From positions 26,485 to 90,484 of the forward strand of contig CASDSD010000001.1 of assembly GCA_949283205.1 (NCBI GenBank): a stretch of DNA of 64,000 nucleotides. Reading direction: 5' to 3'. This DNA comes from an uncultured Alistipes sp. (GTDB taxonomy: Bacteria; Bacteroidota; Bacteroidia; Bacteroidales; Rikenellaceae). How positions within the stretch are numbered: position 1 is the first letter of the stretch; every line of letters begins with the position of its first letter. Shown piece by piece: positions 45,769 to 54,489 of this stretch. The translations under genes were made by a program, and so were the position numbers. The notes beneath the pieces were generated by a model. That model ran no database searches. It was not told where the DNA came from and saw only the letters and a list, made by a program, of their open reading frames with translations.

Positions 45769-45808
45769 GACAGCCGCACCCTGTTTTCGGGTGCGGCTGT
45801 CTTGTTTC
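45769..45808 (+). terminator. terminator of sdhCAB
   Basis: 13-bp stem (45769-45781 with 45789-45801), 7-nt loop containing TTTT, followed by TTGTTT. Located 58 bp downstream of sdhB. Confidence 0.8.
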
Positions 45809-45983
45809 GGCGGCGCGGAAAGACCGTTTTTTTATGATATTCCGGTCATATCCCGCCTGCGCCGACCCCGCCGTATGCACGATCGGCCGATCGTCCGCAG
45901 CGATTCACCCGCCGCGGGAGCCGCCCCGCCGCCGCGTTGGGGCGTTTGGCCGGCAATCGGGGTGAGGGCGATTTTCACGGTGT

Positions 45984-45991
45984 TAATTTTG
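45984..45991 (+). promoter_or_regulatory. -7 box for outer-membrane receptor gene
   Basis: TAATTTTG, 41 bp upstream of the ATG at 46033; no TTTG at -33. Confidence 0.45.
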
Positions 45992-46032
45992 TGTCGGAAA
46001 GATTGCTGAAAGACAAATAATCCGATACAGAT

Positions 46033-48921
46033 ATGAAAAAGTTGCTTTTGACATTGATCTGCGCCGCAACGGGCATCGCGGCACACGCCGAGATCGGCAA
46101 GATCACATTCACCGTAACCGATGCGGCGAACGACCAGGGCATAGCAGGCGCCGTCGTCGAGATAAGCCCCGCCGACAACGCCGAAAAGAAGAGCTACTAC
46201 ACCTCGGGGTACGAGGGTACGACGTCCATCAACGGACTCGAGTACGGAGACTACAGGATGGTCATCTCATTCCTCGGCTATGAGGACAAGGAGTATACGT
46301 TCAAGGTAGAGGGTGAGACCTCCGACCTCGGGCGCATTGCCATAACCGAATCGACGACCCGAATCGAGACCGTCGTAAAGGAGGTGAAGACCATACGCAC
46401 CTCGCAGAAGGGCGACACGGTGAGCTACAACGCCGAGGCATTCAAGGTTGCGGCCGATGCCGACGTGGAGGGGCTGCTGAAGAAGATGCCGGGCATCACC
46501 ATCACCGACGGCACCATCGAGGCCCAGGGCGAGGAGGTCAAGAAGATCTTCGTCGACGGCAAGGAGTTCTTCGGCGAGGATGTTTCGGCGGCCATCAAGT
46601 CGCTGCCGGCCGAGACCGTGAAGAGCGTCGAGGTATACAACAAGCTGAGCGACAATGCGGAGTTTTCGGGAATGGATGACGGCGAGGGATACAAGGCCAT
46701 AAACATCGTAACGCACGAAAACATGCGTCAGGGCGTCTTCGGACAGGTTTACGCCGGCTACGGCTACCAGCCCGATACGGACGAGGTGACCTCTTCGAAC
46801 AAATACATGGTGGGCGGCAACGTCAATATCTTCCAGAACCGCTCGCGCCTGACGCTGATCGGTCTGCTGAACAACGTAAACCAGACAAACTTCGGATTCG
46901 AGGACATTCTCGGCGTCTCGGGCGGCGGCATGGGTCGCGGCGGCGGTATGGGTCGCGGTGTCGGCTCACGCATGGGAAGCGCCCAGAGCGGTGTGGCCGA
47001 TGTCGCCTCTATCGGTGCCAACCTCACCACCTCGTGGGGCGAAAACGACAAGGTACGCTTCGAGGGCAGCTACTTCTACAACCGGACCAACACCGACAAC
47101 CTCTCGCAGATCCTGAAGTGGTACGAGTCGCCCTCGCCCATCGACACCCTCTCGACATCGGGTCTCTCGCAGACGCTCAACGCCAACCACCGCTTCAACG
47201 CCAAACTCGACTGGGATATCTCGGCCAACCAGTCGCTCATGTCGCGCACGAGCTTCAGCTACCAGGGCAACGACCCCACGAGCAGCAGCTACGGCACGCA
47301 GACCGGTGAGAGCGGATACAACATCATCGACAACGCCTCTACGGGCCGTAACCGCGGTTACAACCTGTCGGAGGGACTCATCTACCGTGCCCGCCTGGGC
47401 AAAGCGGGACGCACGCTGACGCTCGACGGCAACGTCAACTACTTCAACAACGGCGACAACTACACCTACAGCCACTCGAACATCGAAACGCTGCCCGTCG
47501 CAGGCGGCACAGGCTACGAACCCGTACTGCGATACCTCTACACCACGGCCCCGTCATCGACGCTCTCGCTGCGCGCAAACATGACCTACACGGAGCCCAT
47601 TGCCAAGTATGCACAGGTGTCGATGCAGTACAGCTTCTCGTACAGCGGCCAGGACCGCGACAACAAGACCTACGTGGCAAACGACTCGTCGTACGACATT
47701 ACGGGAGTGGAACCCGACACATCGCTCTCGAACGCATACAACAGCGTCTACACCACCCACCGCGTGGGCCCGGGCATACGTTACTCGAAGAACGGCACCA
47801 CAATGACGGCCAACCTCTACTACCAGTACTCGAAACTCGACGGCGACACCTCGTCGGAGCGGATATCGCACTCGTACAACAATCTCACCTACTTCATGAT
47901 GGGCAACTTCAACATCAACTCGCAGAATACGATACGCCTCTTCGTCAACTCGATGACCGAAAACCCGAGCATCACACGTCTGCAGGGCATCTACGACGTG
48001 TCGGACGCACAGTACATCTCGCGAGGCAACCCGCTGTTGAGCCCCTCGTACACCAACATGGTGAACTTCCACTACATCAACTCGAACGTCGAGAAGGGCC
48101 GCACCTTCATGTGGATGTTCTCGCTGCAGAACACGTCGGACTACATCACCACCAGCACCGACTACAACACCACCATCGACGTGGATAACGGCGACGGCAC
48201 TACCACGACATACAACCCGCTGCAATATACCACCTACACCAATATGGACGGCTACTGGAACCTGCGCTCGGAACTGAGCTACGGCCTGCCCGTCGGGTTC
48301 CTCTCATCGAACCTCAACCTGCGCGCCGGCGTGTCGTACTCGCAGACCCCGACACTCATAGGCGGAGAGAAGAACATCGCCTCGACCATGAGCTACAATA
48401 CGGGCGTCGTACTGGGCAGCAACATCTCGGAGAACGTGGACTTCACCCTCTCGTGGAACGGATCGTACTACGAGTCGAAGAACTCGCTCGCCGCAGGCGG
48501 CACGGCGAACCGGTACTTCAACCACACGGCCTCGGGCAACATGAAGCTCGTACTCTGGGGAGGTTTCACCTTCACCGCCAGCGCCTCGTACAACCAGTAC
48601 ATAGGTTTCACGAACGACTACAACGAGCAGTATCTCCTCTGCAACGCCTATATCGGCAAGAAGCTCTTCCGCAACCAGATGGGCGAGATCCTCGTGGGAG
48701 TGAACGACATCTTCAACCAGAACACCTCGTTCGCCCGCAGCACCGGCTCGGGATATACGCAGAACTCGTGGAACAGCGTTATCGGCCGCTACTTCAGCGT
48801 CAAGTTCAACCACAACATACGCAGTTTCGGCAAGAACGCATCGACCAATATCAAGGATTACGATCTGGGCAGCAGCCGCGGCCGCGGCATGGGAGGCCCC
48901 GGCGGCCCCGGCCCGAGATAG
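46033..48921 (+). CDS. outer-membrane beta-barrel receptor (TonB-dependent-receptor-like)
   Basis: A 962-aa outer-membrane protein. Signal peptide MKKLLLTLICAATGIAAHAE, a CarboxypepD-regulatory-like domain (about 24-100, VTDAANDQGIAGAVVEISP), a plug-like domain (about 115-225, LLKKMPGITITDGTIEAQG, KSVEVYNKLSDNAEFSGMDD), and a long beta-barrel of the OMP_b-brl_3 type. A Gly/Met-rich loop (about 297-320) and the C-terminal tail GRGMGGPGGPGPR are unusual: the chain does not end in the aromatic residue normal for outer-membrane barrels. Stand-alone gene with its own terminator and no SusD partner. Cargo unknown. Confidence 0.87.
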   Translation: MKKLLLTLICAATGIAAHAEIGKITFTVTDAANDQGIAGAVVEISPADNAEKKSYYTSGYEGTTSINGLEYGDYRMVISFLGYEDKEYTFKVEGETSDLGRIAITESTTRIETVVKEVKTIRTSQKGDTVSYNAEAFKVAADADVEGLLKKMPGITITDGTIEAQGEEVKKIFVDGKEFFGEDVSAAIKSLPAETVKSVEVYNKLSDNAEFSGMDDGEGYKAINIVTHENMRQGVFGQVYAGYGYQPDTDEVTSSNKYMVGGNVNIFQNRSRLTLIGLLNNVNQTNFGFEDILGVSGGGMGRGGGMGRGVGSRMGSAQSGVADVASIGANLTTSWGENDKVRFEGSYFYNRTNTDNLSQILKWYESPSPIDTLSTSGLSQTLNANHRFNAKLDWDISANQSLMSRTSFSYQGNDPTSSSYGTQTGESGYNIIDNASTGRNRGYNLSEGLIYRARLGKAGRTLTLDGNVNYFNNGDNYTYSHSNIETLPVAGGTGYEPVLRYLYTTAPSSTLSLRANMTYTEPIAKYAQVSMQYSFSYSGQDRDNKTYVANDSSYDITGVEPDTSLSNAYNSVYTTHRVGPGIRYSKNGTTMTANLYYQYSKLDGDTSSERISHSYNNLTYFMMGNFNINSQNTIRLFVNSMTENPSITRLQGIYDVSDAQYISRGNPLLSPSYTNMVNFHYINSNVEKGRTFMWMFSLQNTSDYITTSTDYNTTIDVDNGDGTTTTYNPLQYTTYTNMDGYWNLRSELSYGLPVGFLSSNLNLRAGVSYSQTPTLIGGEKNIASTMSYNTGVVLGSNISENVDFTLSWNGSYYESKNSLAAGGTANRYFNHTASGNMKLVLWGGFTFTASASYNQYIGFTNDYNEQYLLCNAYIGKKLFRNQMGEILVGVNDIFNQNTSFARSTGSGYTQNSWNSVIGRYFSVKFNHNIRSFGKNASTNIKDYDLGSSRGRGMGGPGGPGPR

Positions 48922-48944
48922 GGGACCCTATTCAATACAACAAA

Positions 48945-48982
48945 CAGCAAGGCGGCAGGATAATCCTGCCGCCCTGCTGTTT
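48945..48982 (+). terminator. terminator of the outer-membrane receptor gene
   Basis: Stem 48945-48960 with 48964-48979 (one mismatch), 3-nt loop, followed by TTTATAT. Confidence 0.72.
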
Positions 48983-49047
48983 ATATAATGCAGGCTGCGG
49001 AACAGCCGTAAAAAACCGACAAATCGCCAAGATGTCGCCAGAAAGGC

Positions 49048-49090
49048 AAAAAGAAAATCGGCAATACATTGTCTTACAACATATCGCCGA
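49048..49090 (-). terminator. probable terminator downstream of tRNA-fMet
   Basis: On the minus strand an interrupted hairpin with CGGC/GCCG base (49059-49062 with 49086-49089) and inner TTGT/ACAA pairs is followed by ATTTTCTTTTT (49048-49058). Confidence 0.6.
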
Positions 49091-49099
49091 ACCATTTAG

Positions 49100-49172
49100 T
49101 AGCGGGGGGAGGACTCGAACCTCCGACCTTCGGGTTATGAGCCCGACGAGCTGCCAACTGCTCCACCCCGCG
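49100..49172 (-). tRNA. initiator tRNA-Met (CAU)
   Basis: 73-nt cloverleaf: acceptor CGCGGGG/CCCCGCT, D-stem GAGC/GCTC, anticodon stem TCGGG/CCCGA with loop CTCATAA (anticodon CAU), T-arm GGAGG-TTCGAGT-CCTCC, discriminator A, no encoded CCA. Three features mark it as the initiator: the unpaired 1-72 position (C against U), the three consecutive G-C pairs next to the anticodon loop, and the A11-U24 pair in the D-stem. Confidence 0.95.
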
Positions 49173-49275
49173 ATGTATGACCTTTACGTTCCAACCTCCT
49201 GTGCCTCAACAACTGCGCCCCTTGTCGGAGCCCCGCTTCCTGTAGGTGTCGGGAGGTTTTTCCGTTTTGGTAGTG

Positions 49276-49306
49276 CAAAGATAGTGAAAAAATCGTTACG
49301 TGCAAA
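49276..49306 (-). promoter_or_regulatory. promoter of tRNA-fMet
   Basis: Minus strand TTTG (49303-49306), 19-bp spacer, TATCTTTG (49276-49283), about 104 bp upstream of the mature tRNA 5' end, so the precursor has a leader of about 95 nt. No other gene was recognised in 49173-49426. Confidence 0.75.
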
Positions 49307-49426
49307 AATATTTTCATAAAAATGCGGACTTCGGGCCAAAGCGCCTGCTGCGGATCAAGCCGCACACGCCCTTTTCCGTCGCAGGGCCGCCTGCCGCTTA
49401 TCTCACCGCGCCTCCTGCACGGGATA

Positions 49427-51220
49427 TCAACGCCCCAGATTCTCCGCCACGATCTCCGACAGGTCGGCCACTCGCCGTGTCGAGCCTCGCATGATCGCCT
49501 TCTTGCAGAGGGGGCATGCCGTAACCACGGTATCGGCACCAGTGGCGTCCAACTCCTGCGCCACACCCTCGGCGATCTTGAGCTGCTGGGCATCGCTTAT
49601 CGCCGTATTCGCCACCGAGGAACCGCAGCAGAGCGCATCCTTACCCGTATGGGCCGGCTCCATAAGGTGTCCCACGGCCTCGATCACGGCACGCGGCTCG
49701 TCGTATATGCCGCTGCCGCGACCCAGCTCGCACGGATCGTGATAGGTGAAGGTCGCAGCCGAATATTTCACCGACAGGCGTCCCTGGTGCATAAGACGCA
49801 GGATATATTCCGAGTGGTGCAAAACCTCGATACCCTGCAAATCATACTCCTCGCGGAACACGCGCAGGCATATCGGACACGACGTAACCAGCGTGGTTAT
49901 GCCGTGACGGCGGAACAGCTCCTTGTTGTAGTCGATCATCTTCTGCGCCGAGTCGACCTCGCCCGAGAGCTTGAGCGGCCGCCCGCAGCATACGCCGCCA
50001 TCCTTGTCGGCCCACCACACATCCTCGCGCGCCGCCTCGAATATGCGCTGCATTGCCGCAAGGGTCTTGGGCGTGAGCAGCGTCATGCACCCCGCGAAAT
50101 AACCCACGCGGCCCTCGCCCTGCGAGCGGTCGAGACCCGCCAGGTAGTTGTAACGCCGCTCGTTGGGGATATTGCGCATCGTCGAGCGCGAGTTGAGCCT
50201 CAGCGTATTGAGGTTTATACCCACGGGGCATACGGCTTCGCAGCGGCCGCACATGAGGCAGTTGTTGGCGATCTTCTGCTGCAACATGCCGTAACGGCGG
50301 TCACGAAGGAAATATACCGACTGCACGTCGTTTATGCCCAACTGGCTCTGCAGCTGGCAGGGATCGATACATATGCCGCAACGCGAACATGCCTGTATCT
50401 CGAAGTTGTCGTACGACTTCTCCTTGGCTTCGGGACGCAGGCTGTAGTGACGCAGGAATATCAGAGGTATCTCGGTGAAGATGTGCATGTATCGCGAGAA
50501 GGGCATCGCCACGAAGAAGACTCCCAGCGCGCACGAATAGAACCACCATGCCGGTTCGTAGGCCATTGCCAGCGCCTCGGGCGGGACTGCCGCCGCAAGG
50601 CCCGCGCCGATGCTTCCCGTAAGGAAGCTGCCGCCGCCGTAGAGTCCCGACGTGATACTTTCAGCGACCAGTCGCGCAGGGAAGACGAACCACAGGGCCG
50701 AGAGCGCCACGCGGTCGAACATGACATGCTTCGTGGTACGTTTCATGCCCATCGAGCGCGAACGGAAACGCTTGAACCACGCCAGGGCCACGCCCGACAG
50801 CACAAAGAGCAGCAGCAGGTCCATCACGAACTCGAACACCGGCTTATGGCCTTCAATACCGTTCATCGGCACGAAGTAGCGGAAGAAGACATGTCCCTGC
50901 AGCGGCACCCAACGCAGACCCAAATAGGCGACGGTCTCCATCCACCCCACGGCGATCAGCAGGAACCAGCCGAAGGCGAGACTCATGTGCATGTACCCCA
51001 GCAGCGGATTGACGCGGAAGATGCGCCGGTGCAGCAGAGACTCGCGCACCACCTCCCACACGGCGCCCGCCGTACGCGGCGTTGGAATACCCTTGGCGAT
51101 GAGCATCAGATCGCTCTTGGGCAATCGTTTCAGCCACGTAACGTACTTGATGGCGATGGCGGCGAACATCACCGTCGCACCCGCAATGAACGGTATGCAG
51201 AATTCGGCGTAGAAACTCAT
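49427..51220 (-). CDS. membrane Hdr-like protein: cytochrome-b-type membrane domain fused to ferredoxin and CCG domains
   Basis: A 597-aa redox protein, last gene of a five-gene Hdr-like operon. Residues 1-240 hold about five TM helices with a nitrate-reductase-gamma/HdrE look (for example MHMSLAFGWFLLIAVGWMET, FVMDLLLLFVLSGVALAWF), including His residues that could bind heme b. Two [4Fe-4S] motifs follow: CSRCGICIDPCQLQSQ and CLMCGRCEAVCPVGI. Then two CCG halves: DGGVCCGRPLKLSGEVDSAQ with CPICLRVF, and KDALCCGSSVANT with CPLCKKAIM. This HdrE-HdrC-HdrD plan matches quinone-interacting complexes (Dsr/Hmc/Qmo-like) that join menaquinone to thiol or ferredoxin redox. Partner unknown. Confidence 0.85.
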   Translation of the reverse strand: MSFYAEFCIPFIAGATVMFAAIAIKYVTWLKRLPKSDLMLIAKGIPTPRTAGAVWEVVRESLLHRRIFRVNPLLGYMHMSLAFGWFLLIAVGWMETVAYLGLRWVPLQGHVFFRYFVPMNGIEGHKPVFEFVMDLLLLFVLSGVALAWFKRFRSRSMGMKRTTKHVMFDRVALSALWFVFPARLVAESITSGLYGGGSFLTGSIGAGLAAAVPPEALAMAYEPAWWFYSCALGVFFVAMPFSRYMHIFTEIPLIFLRHYSLRPEAKEKSYDNFEIQACSRCGICIDPCQLQSQLGINDVQSVYFLRDRRYGMLQQKIANNCLMCGRCEAVCPVGINLNTLRLNSRSTMRNIPNERRYNYLAGLDRSQGEGRVGYFAGCMTLLTPKTLAAMQRIFEAAREDVWWADKDGGVCCGRPLKLSGEVDSAQKMIDYNKELFRRHGITTLVTSCPICLRVFREEYDLQGIEVLHHSEYILRLMHQGRLSVKYSAATFTYHDPCELGRGSGIYDEPRAVIEAVGHLMEPAHTGKDALCCGSSVANTAISDAQQLKIAEGVAQELDATGADTVVTACPLCKKAIMRGSTRRVADLSEIVAENLGR

Positions 51221-51221
51221 G

Positions 51222-51551
51222 TCAGAAATCTCCCAGTTTGCGTTTTATCAACATCACCACGCCGCGCGTGTTTATGCCGCGCGGGCACACCAGACGGCAT
51301 TTGCCGCAGAGCATGCACTTGTTCATCTCCTCGTATGCCCCCTGATACTCGCCGCGGCGCACCAGCGTGTGCACCTTGCGGAAGTTGAACGACGTAAGGT
51401 TGCCCGCCGTACATGTCGCCGTACAGCTGCCGCAGCCGATACATGTCTGCAGTTCGGGCATCTCGCGCAGGATCTCGTTACTCTTGTGGAGATTGTTGCG
51501 GTCGATGTCGATGACGCGGGGCTTGTTTATCGAATATCCGAAATTTATCAT
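51222..51551 (-). CDS. small 4Fe-4S dicluster protein, HdrC-like
   Basis: A 109-aa soluble electron carrier with two [4Fe-4S] motifs, TCIGCGSCTATCTAGNLTSF and KCMLCGKCRLVCPRGINTRG, in the helical HdrC/succinate-dehydrogenase-type ferredoxin fold. It overlaps by 4 bp the upstream FAD gene (ATGA) and is separated by one base from the downstream membrane protein, so the three are translated together. Presumably wires the flavoprotein to the membrane subunit. Confidence 0.88.
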   Translation of the reverse strand: MINFGYSINKPRVIDIDRNNLHKSNEILREMPELQTCIGCGSCTATCTAGNLTSFNFRKVHTLVRRGEYQGAYEEMNKCMLCGKCRLVCPRGINTRGVVMLIKRKLGDF

Positions 51552-52588
51552 CCTGCAATGGCGCTATTGTTCATACCCTCTTTCGCGGCGAGGTACTCGA
51601 TGACGCCGCGTGCGGCGGCGACACCCTCGTTCAGAGATTCGCCGACGCTCTTGGGCGCCGTCACGGCACCGGCATAGAATATTCCGGCCACACCGCTCTC
51701 GGTGTTGTGCAGGAACTGGTCGCGCGGCCGCATGAACCCGCTCGGCTGACGCTCCAGCCCGCACTGCTTCTCCAGCACCTCGTTCATGTCGTTGGCCCGC
51801 ATGCCTATGAGAAGCACCAGCATGTCGACGCCGATCTTCAGCGGACGTCCCGTGAGCGTATCCTCCGCCTTGATCTGCAGGCGGCCGTCGATCGTGGGGC
51901 TCACCTCCGAGATGCGGCCGCGCACGAAGTGTATGTTGCAGCGCTGCTGCGCCTCGCGGTACATCTCCTCATATCCGGGGCCGAACATGCGTATGTCCAT
52001 ATAGAAGTTGAAGACGTCGGCCGCCGGGAACAGCTCCTTCATCTCCATCGCCTGCTTGACACCCGTCACGCAGCACACCTTCGAGCAGTGGCGCTGGCAT
52101 ACCTTCTCGTCGCGCGAACCGACACAATGCAGGAACGCTATACGGCGCGGCGCGGCACCGCTCACCGTCGACACCTTGCCCGCATTGAACATCGCCTCCA
52201 GGTCGGCCGACGTGATGACGTTGTCGTATATGCCGTAGCCGTACTCCTCCTTGATGCGGGCATCGAACAGGGTGAATCCCGTGGCGACGACCACGGCGTC
52301 GCACTCCAGCTCCTCCCCCGTCGAGAGCGTCACCCGCCGCGATGCCACCCGCGCCGCCTCGCACCCCGTGCGTACCTCGATATTCGGAACGCGCTTGAGC
52401 GCATGGTTCAGCCCTCCGAGGACCTCTCCGGCCGGGGTGAGCGAAGGAAAGAGTTTATGCCAGTTGCGCAGCTTGCCGCCCGTGTCGCCCTGCTTCTCAA
52501 GCAGCGTGACCCGTATGCCGCCACGCGCCAACTCCGCCGCACACTGCATGCCGGCAATACCGCCACCGATTACTATCACGTGTTTCAT
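51548..52588 (-). CDS. HdrA/QmoA-like FAD oxidoreductase
   Basis: A 346-aa flavoprotein. N-terminal GGGIAGMQCAAELARGGIRV and EKQGDTGGKL bind FAD; AVVVATGFTLFD and LIGMRAND are the second dinucleotide-binding parts. The HdrA signature FLHCVGSRDEKVCQRHCS with KVCCVTGVKQAMEMKE is clear. It lacks the extra N-terminal domain and the two C-terminal ferredoxins of methanogen HdrA, so it is QmoA-sized and may not bifurcate electrons by itself. Its C-terminus reads IFYAGAVTAPKSVGESLNEG, normal for the family. Third gene of the operon. Confidence 0.87.
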   Translation of the reverse strand: MKHVIVIGGGIAGMQCAAELARGGIRVTLLEKQGDTGGKLRNWHKLFPSLTPAGEVLGGLNHALKRVPNIEVRTGCEAARVASRRVTLSTGEELECDAVVVATGFTLFDARIKEEYGYGIYDNVITSADLEAMFNAGKVSTVSGAAPRRIAFLHCVGSRDEKVCQRHCSKVCCVTGVKQAMEMKELFPAADVFNFYMDIRMFGPGYEEMYREAQQRCNIHFVRGRISEVSPTIDGRLQIKAEDTLTGRPLKIGVDMLVLLIGMRANDMNEVLEKQCGLERQPSGFMRPRDQFLHNTESGVAGIFYAGAVTAPKSVGESLNEGVAAARGVIEYLAAKEGMNNSAIAG

Positions 52589-52589
52589 G

Positions 52590-53678
52590 CTATCGTTTGA
52601 TCTTGTAGAGTGGTGTATCCTGTGAACAACTGTTTACCAATGCCGGCTCGGGCTGACCGATATATTTCCCGTTCCGCCCCAGATATTTCGCCGAGGGGTC
52701 GTACTCCACGCCCATCTTGTCGAGCAGCGGCTCCACGTCGACCTGGTGCATCTGCATGCCCAGCTCCCACGGGTCGTACCCCAGCACGAGGCCCGCCATC
52801 TCCTCGTAGGTGAGTACCGGTATTCCGCCGCCGTTGACGCCGTAGGTCGTACCCTCCATCTCGGCAATCGTATACTGCCATTTGTCGAGGAACATCGTGC
52901 AGCCCGGGCAGTTGCAGACGATGAAGTCGGGCTTGTAGGGGGCCATGCTCTCGAGCTTCTTGTGCGAGTTGGCCACCGAATAGCCGCGGTTCGCCTGCAC
53001 CAGATAGTTGCGGAAACCGAAGCCGCAGCAGTGGCGACGCTCCGGGTAGTCGACGATCTCCCCGCCCCACGACTCGACCATGCCGGCCAGCACGTAGGGG
53101 AACTCCGAGCCGCCGATACCCGACTTGGGGAATATCTTGGCATAGTGGCACCCGATGTGCTCCACGACACGCAGCGGCTCGCCCGTATATACGTTCACCA
53201 GACGCCGTTTCGCCTGCCGCGCTATCTGCTCGCGGTGGTGGAACATCACGTCCGACGTGTGGGCCAGGTTCTTCGGCTTCGAGAACTCGCGCCCCGTAGC
53301 CTTGTATAGGTTCTCGCGCGTACGCTCCTCGGTCTCGGGGAACTCCTCCCAAGTGGAGAGGATCTCCGTGTAGATACCGAACGAGGTGATGCACGACGAG
53401 GTGAAGTTCTCGTACCCCGCCTCCGACATAAGCGCGAACTGCCGCGCCACGACCGTCATGATGGTCTCCAGCGGCACTATGTCCGAATGGTACCCGATAC
53501 CCGTACACGACGTGTGCAGAGGGTCGTCGAAGATATCGCGCCCGAGGTCCTTGCCAAGAATGTTGAGAAAGGCCTTCTCGCTGCCCGGGAAGAAGTTCTG
53601 GCGTATGCAGCTGCGCGCGTAATAGTAACGGTCGTCGGCTATCTCTTTCTGGTATTCCGTCCAGCTTGATCGTTTCAT
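52590..53678 (-). CDS. HdrB-like CCG-domain protein
   Basis: About 362 aa. The C-terminal CCG domain is complete: EHIGCHYAKIFPKSG, ERRHCCGFGFRN and IVCNCPGCTMFLDKW, the ligands of the unusual [4Fe-4S] cluster that cleaves disulfides in HdrB. The N-terminal half keeps only scattered Cys (HTSCTGIGYHSD, TSSCITSFGIY) and is degenerate or different. ATG at 53678 chosen (MKRSSWTEYQKEI), one base after the previous gene's stop. Together with the HdrA- and HdrC-like proteins it should form the catalytic core; the disulfide substrate is unknown because CoM/CoB are absent from such bacteria. Confidence 0.85.
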   Translation of the reverse strand: MKRSSWTEYQKEIADDRYYYARSCIRQNFFPGSEKAFLNILGKDLGRDIFDDPLHTSCTGIGYHSDIVPLETIMTVVARQFALMSEAGYENFTSSCITSFGIYTEILSTWEEFPETEERTRENLYKATGREFSKPKNLAHTSDVMFHHREQIARQAKRRLVNVYTGEPLRVVEHIGCHYAKIFPKSGIGGSEFPYVLAGMVESWGGEIVDYPERRHCCGFGFRNYLVQANRGYSVANSHKKLESMAPYKPDFIVCNCPGCTMFLDKWQYTIAEMEGTTYGVNGGGIPVLTYEEMAGLVLGYDPWELGMQMHQVDVEPLLDKMGVEYDPSAKYLGRNGKYIGQPEPALVNSCSQDTPLYKIKR

Positions 53679-53679
53679 A

Positions 53680-54375
53680 TCAGTAGTGATCGTTGGAATT
53701 TTGGGTATAGGTATCCATGAAATATTTCTCATCGGCGCCGTCGTATCCCATCTCGCGCGCCTTGCGGTCGGAGCAGCGTTCGATCGTCTCGAGCATCTCG
53801 GTGCCGCCCGTCACGTCGAAGATGCGGTGCAGCTCCTCGAGCGTCGCGTCGCTCACCTTGCGCAGGGCACCCGCACCCTCGCGGTTGTAGGAGTCCGAAA
53901 ACTGCCCGTATATCTCCTCGTCGTGCTCCAGCACCCATTTCCACACCGTACCCTGCTCGGGGTGCAGCTCCGCCTTCACCAGACGCGGCACGAGGCAGTA
54001 GCCCGTACGCAGGATGTTGTCGCCGATGGTGCGTTTCAGCGCCAGCTGCTGGCGCCCCTTCTCGCTCTCGACGAAAAAGCCCAGCTTCTGCGACAGCGTC
54101 CGCAGCGCCTGTATCACATACCCGGGGGTATTGCTGCGCGGGCAGCGCGGACGGCACGACATGCACTCGCCGCAATACCATATGGTATCGCTCTTGAGCA
54201 GCGCCTCGATGGCATCGTCGTCGCGCGTCTGCACGATGCTGACGATCTGCCGCGGGTCATAGTTGTAGAATGCCGCAGCAGGGCATACGGCGGTGCAGAC
54301 ACCGCAGTTCATGCACGCCTTGAGTCCTTCACGCAGACGGACATCCTCAAGCAGCATATCGAAATATTTCCCCAT
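53680..54375 (-). CDS. HdrC-like 4Fe-4S dicluster protein
   Basis: A 231-aa protein, first of the Hdr-like operon. Two [4Fe-4S] motifs near the N-terminus, ACMNCGVCTAVCPAAAFYNY and YCGECMSCRPRCPRSNTPGY, in the usual helical ferredoxin domain, followed by about 130 residues of soluble helical extension rich in charged residues (LKAELHPEQGTVWKW). It pairs with the HdrB-like protein next door. The promoter region just upstream is an exact 10-8-10 palindrome. Confidence 0.87.
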   Translation of the reverse strand: MGKYFDMLLEDVRLREGLKACMNCGVCTAVCPAAAFYNYDPRQIVSIVQTRDDDAIEALLKSDTIWYCGECMSCRPRCPRSNTPGYVIQALRTLSQKLGFFVESEKGRQQLALKRTIGDNILRTGYCLVPRLVKAELHPEQGTVWKWVLEHDEEIYGQFSDSYNREGAGALRKVSDATLEELHRIFDVTGGTEMLETIERCSDRKAREMGYDGADEKYFMDTYTQNSNDHY

Positions 54376-54382
54376 AAAAAAA

Positions 54383-54410
54383 GTAACTTTGCTTGCAACG
54401 GCAAAGTTAC
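54383..54410 (-). promoter_or_regulatory. palindromic promoter/operator of the Hdr-like operon
   Basis: Perfect inverted repeat GTAACTTTGC-N8-GCAAAGTTAC. Its right arm, read on the minus strand, is the -7 box TAACTTTG (54402-54409) for the operon starting at 54375. No TTTG at -33. The other arm is the same box on the plus strand. A dimeric regulator covering it would overlap the transcription start. Confidence 0.6.
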
Positions 54411-54489
54411 TATAAAGAAGCGGGCCGCGTGGTGGTATAAATACCTATTTTCCCGCCCGCAAAAAGTCCCAGGCCGCGGCACAGGCCCG

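Larger units (their letters stand above)
45712..46032. other. 321-bp intergenic region with terminator and promoter
   Basis: Holds the sdhCAB terminator (45769-45808) and a weak promoter for the next receptor gene (45984-45991). Between them is GC-rich sequence without a recognisable gene or repeat. Confidence 0.6.

Noticed and set aside
49173-49426. A further tRNA or small gene upstream of tRNA-fMet
   Set aside because: No second cloverleaf or coding frame with family features; only the tRNA promoter was convincing.
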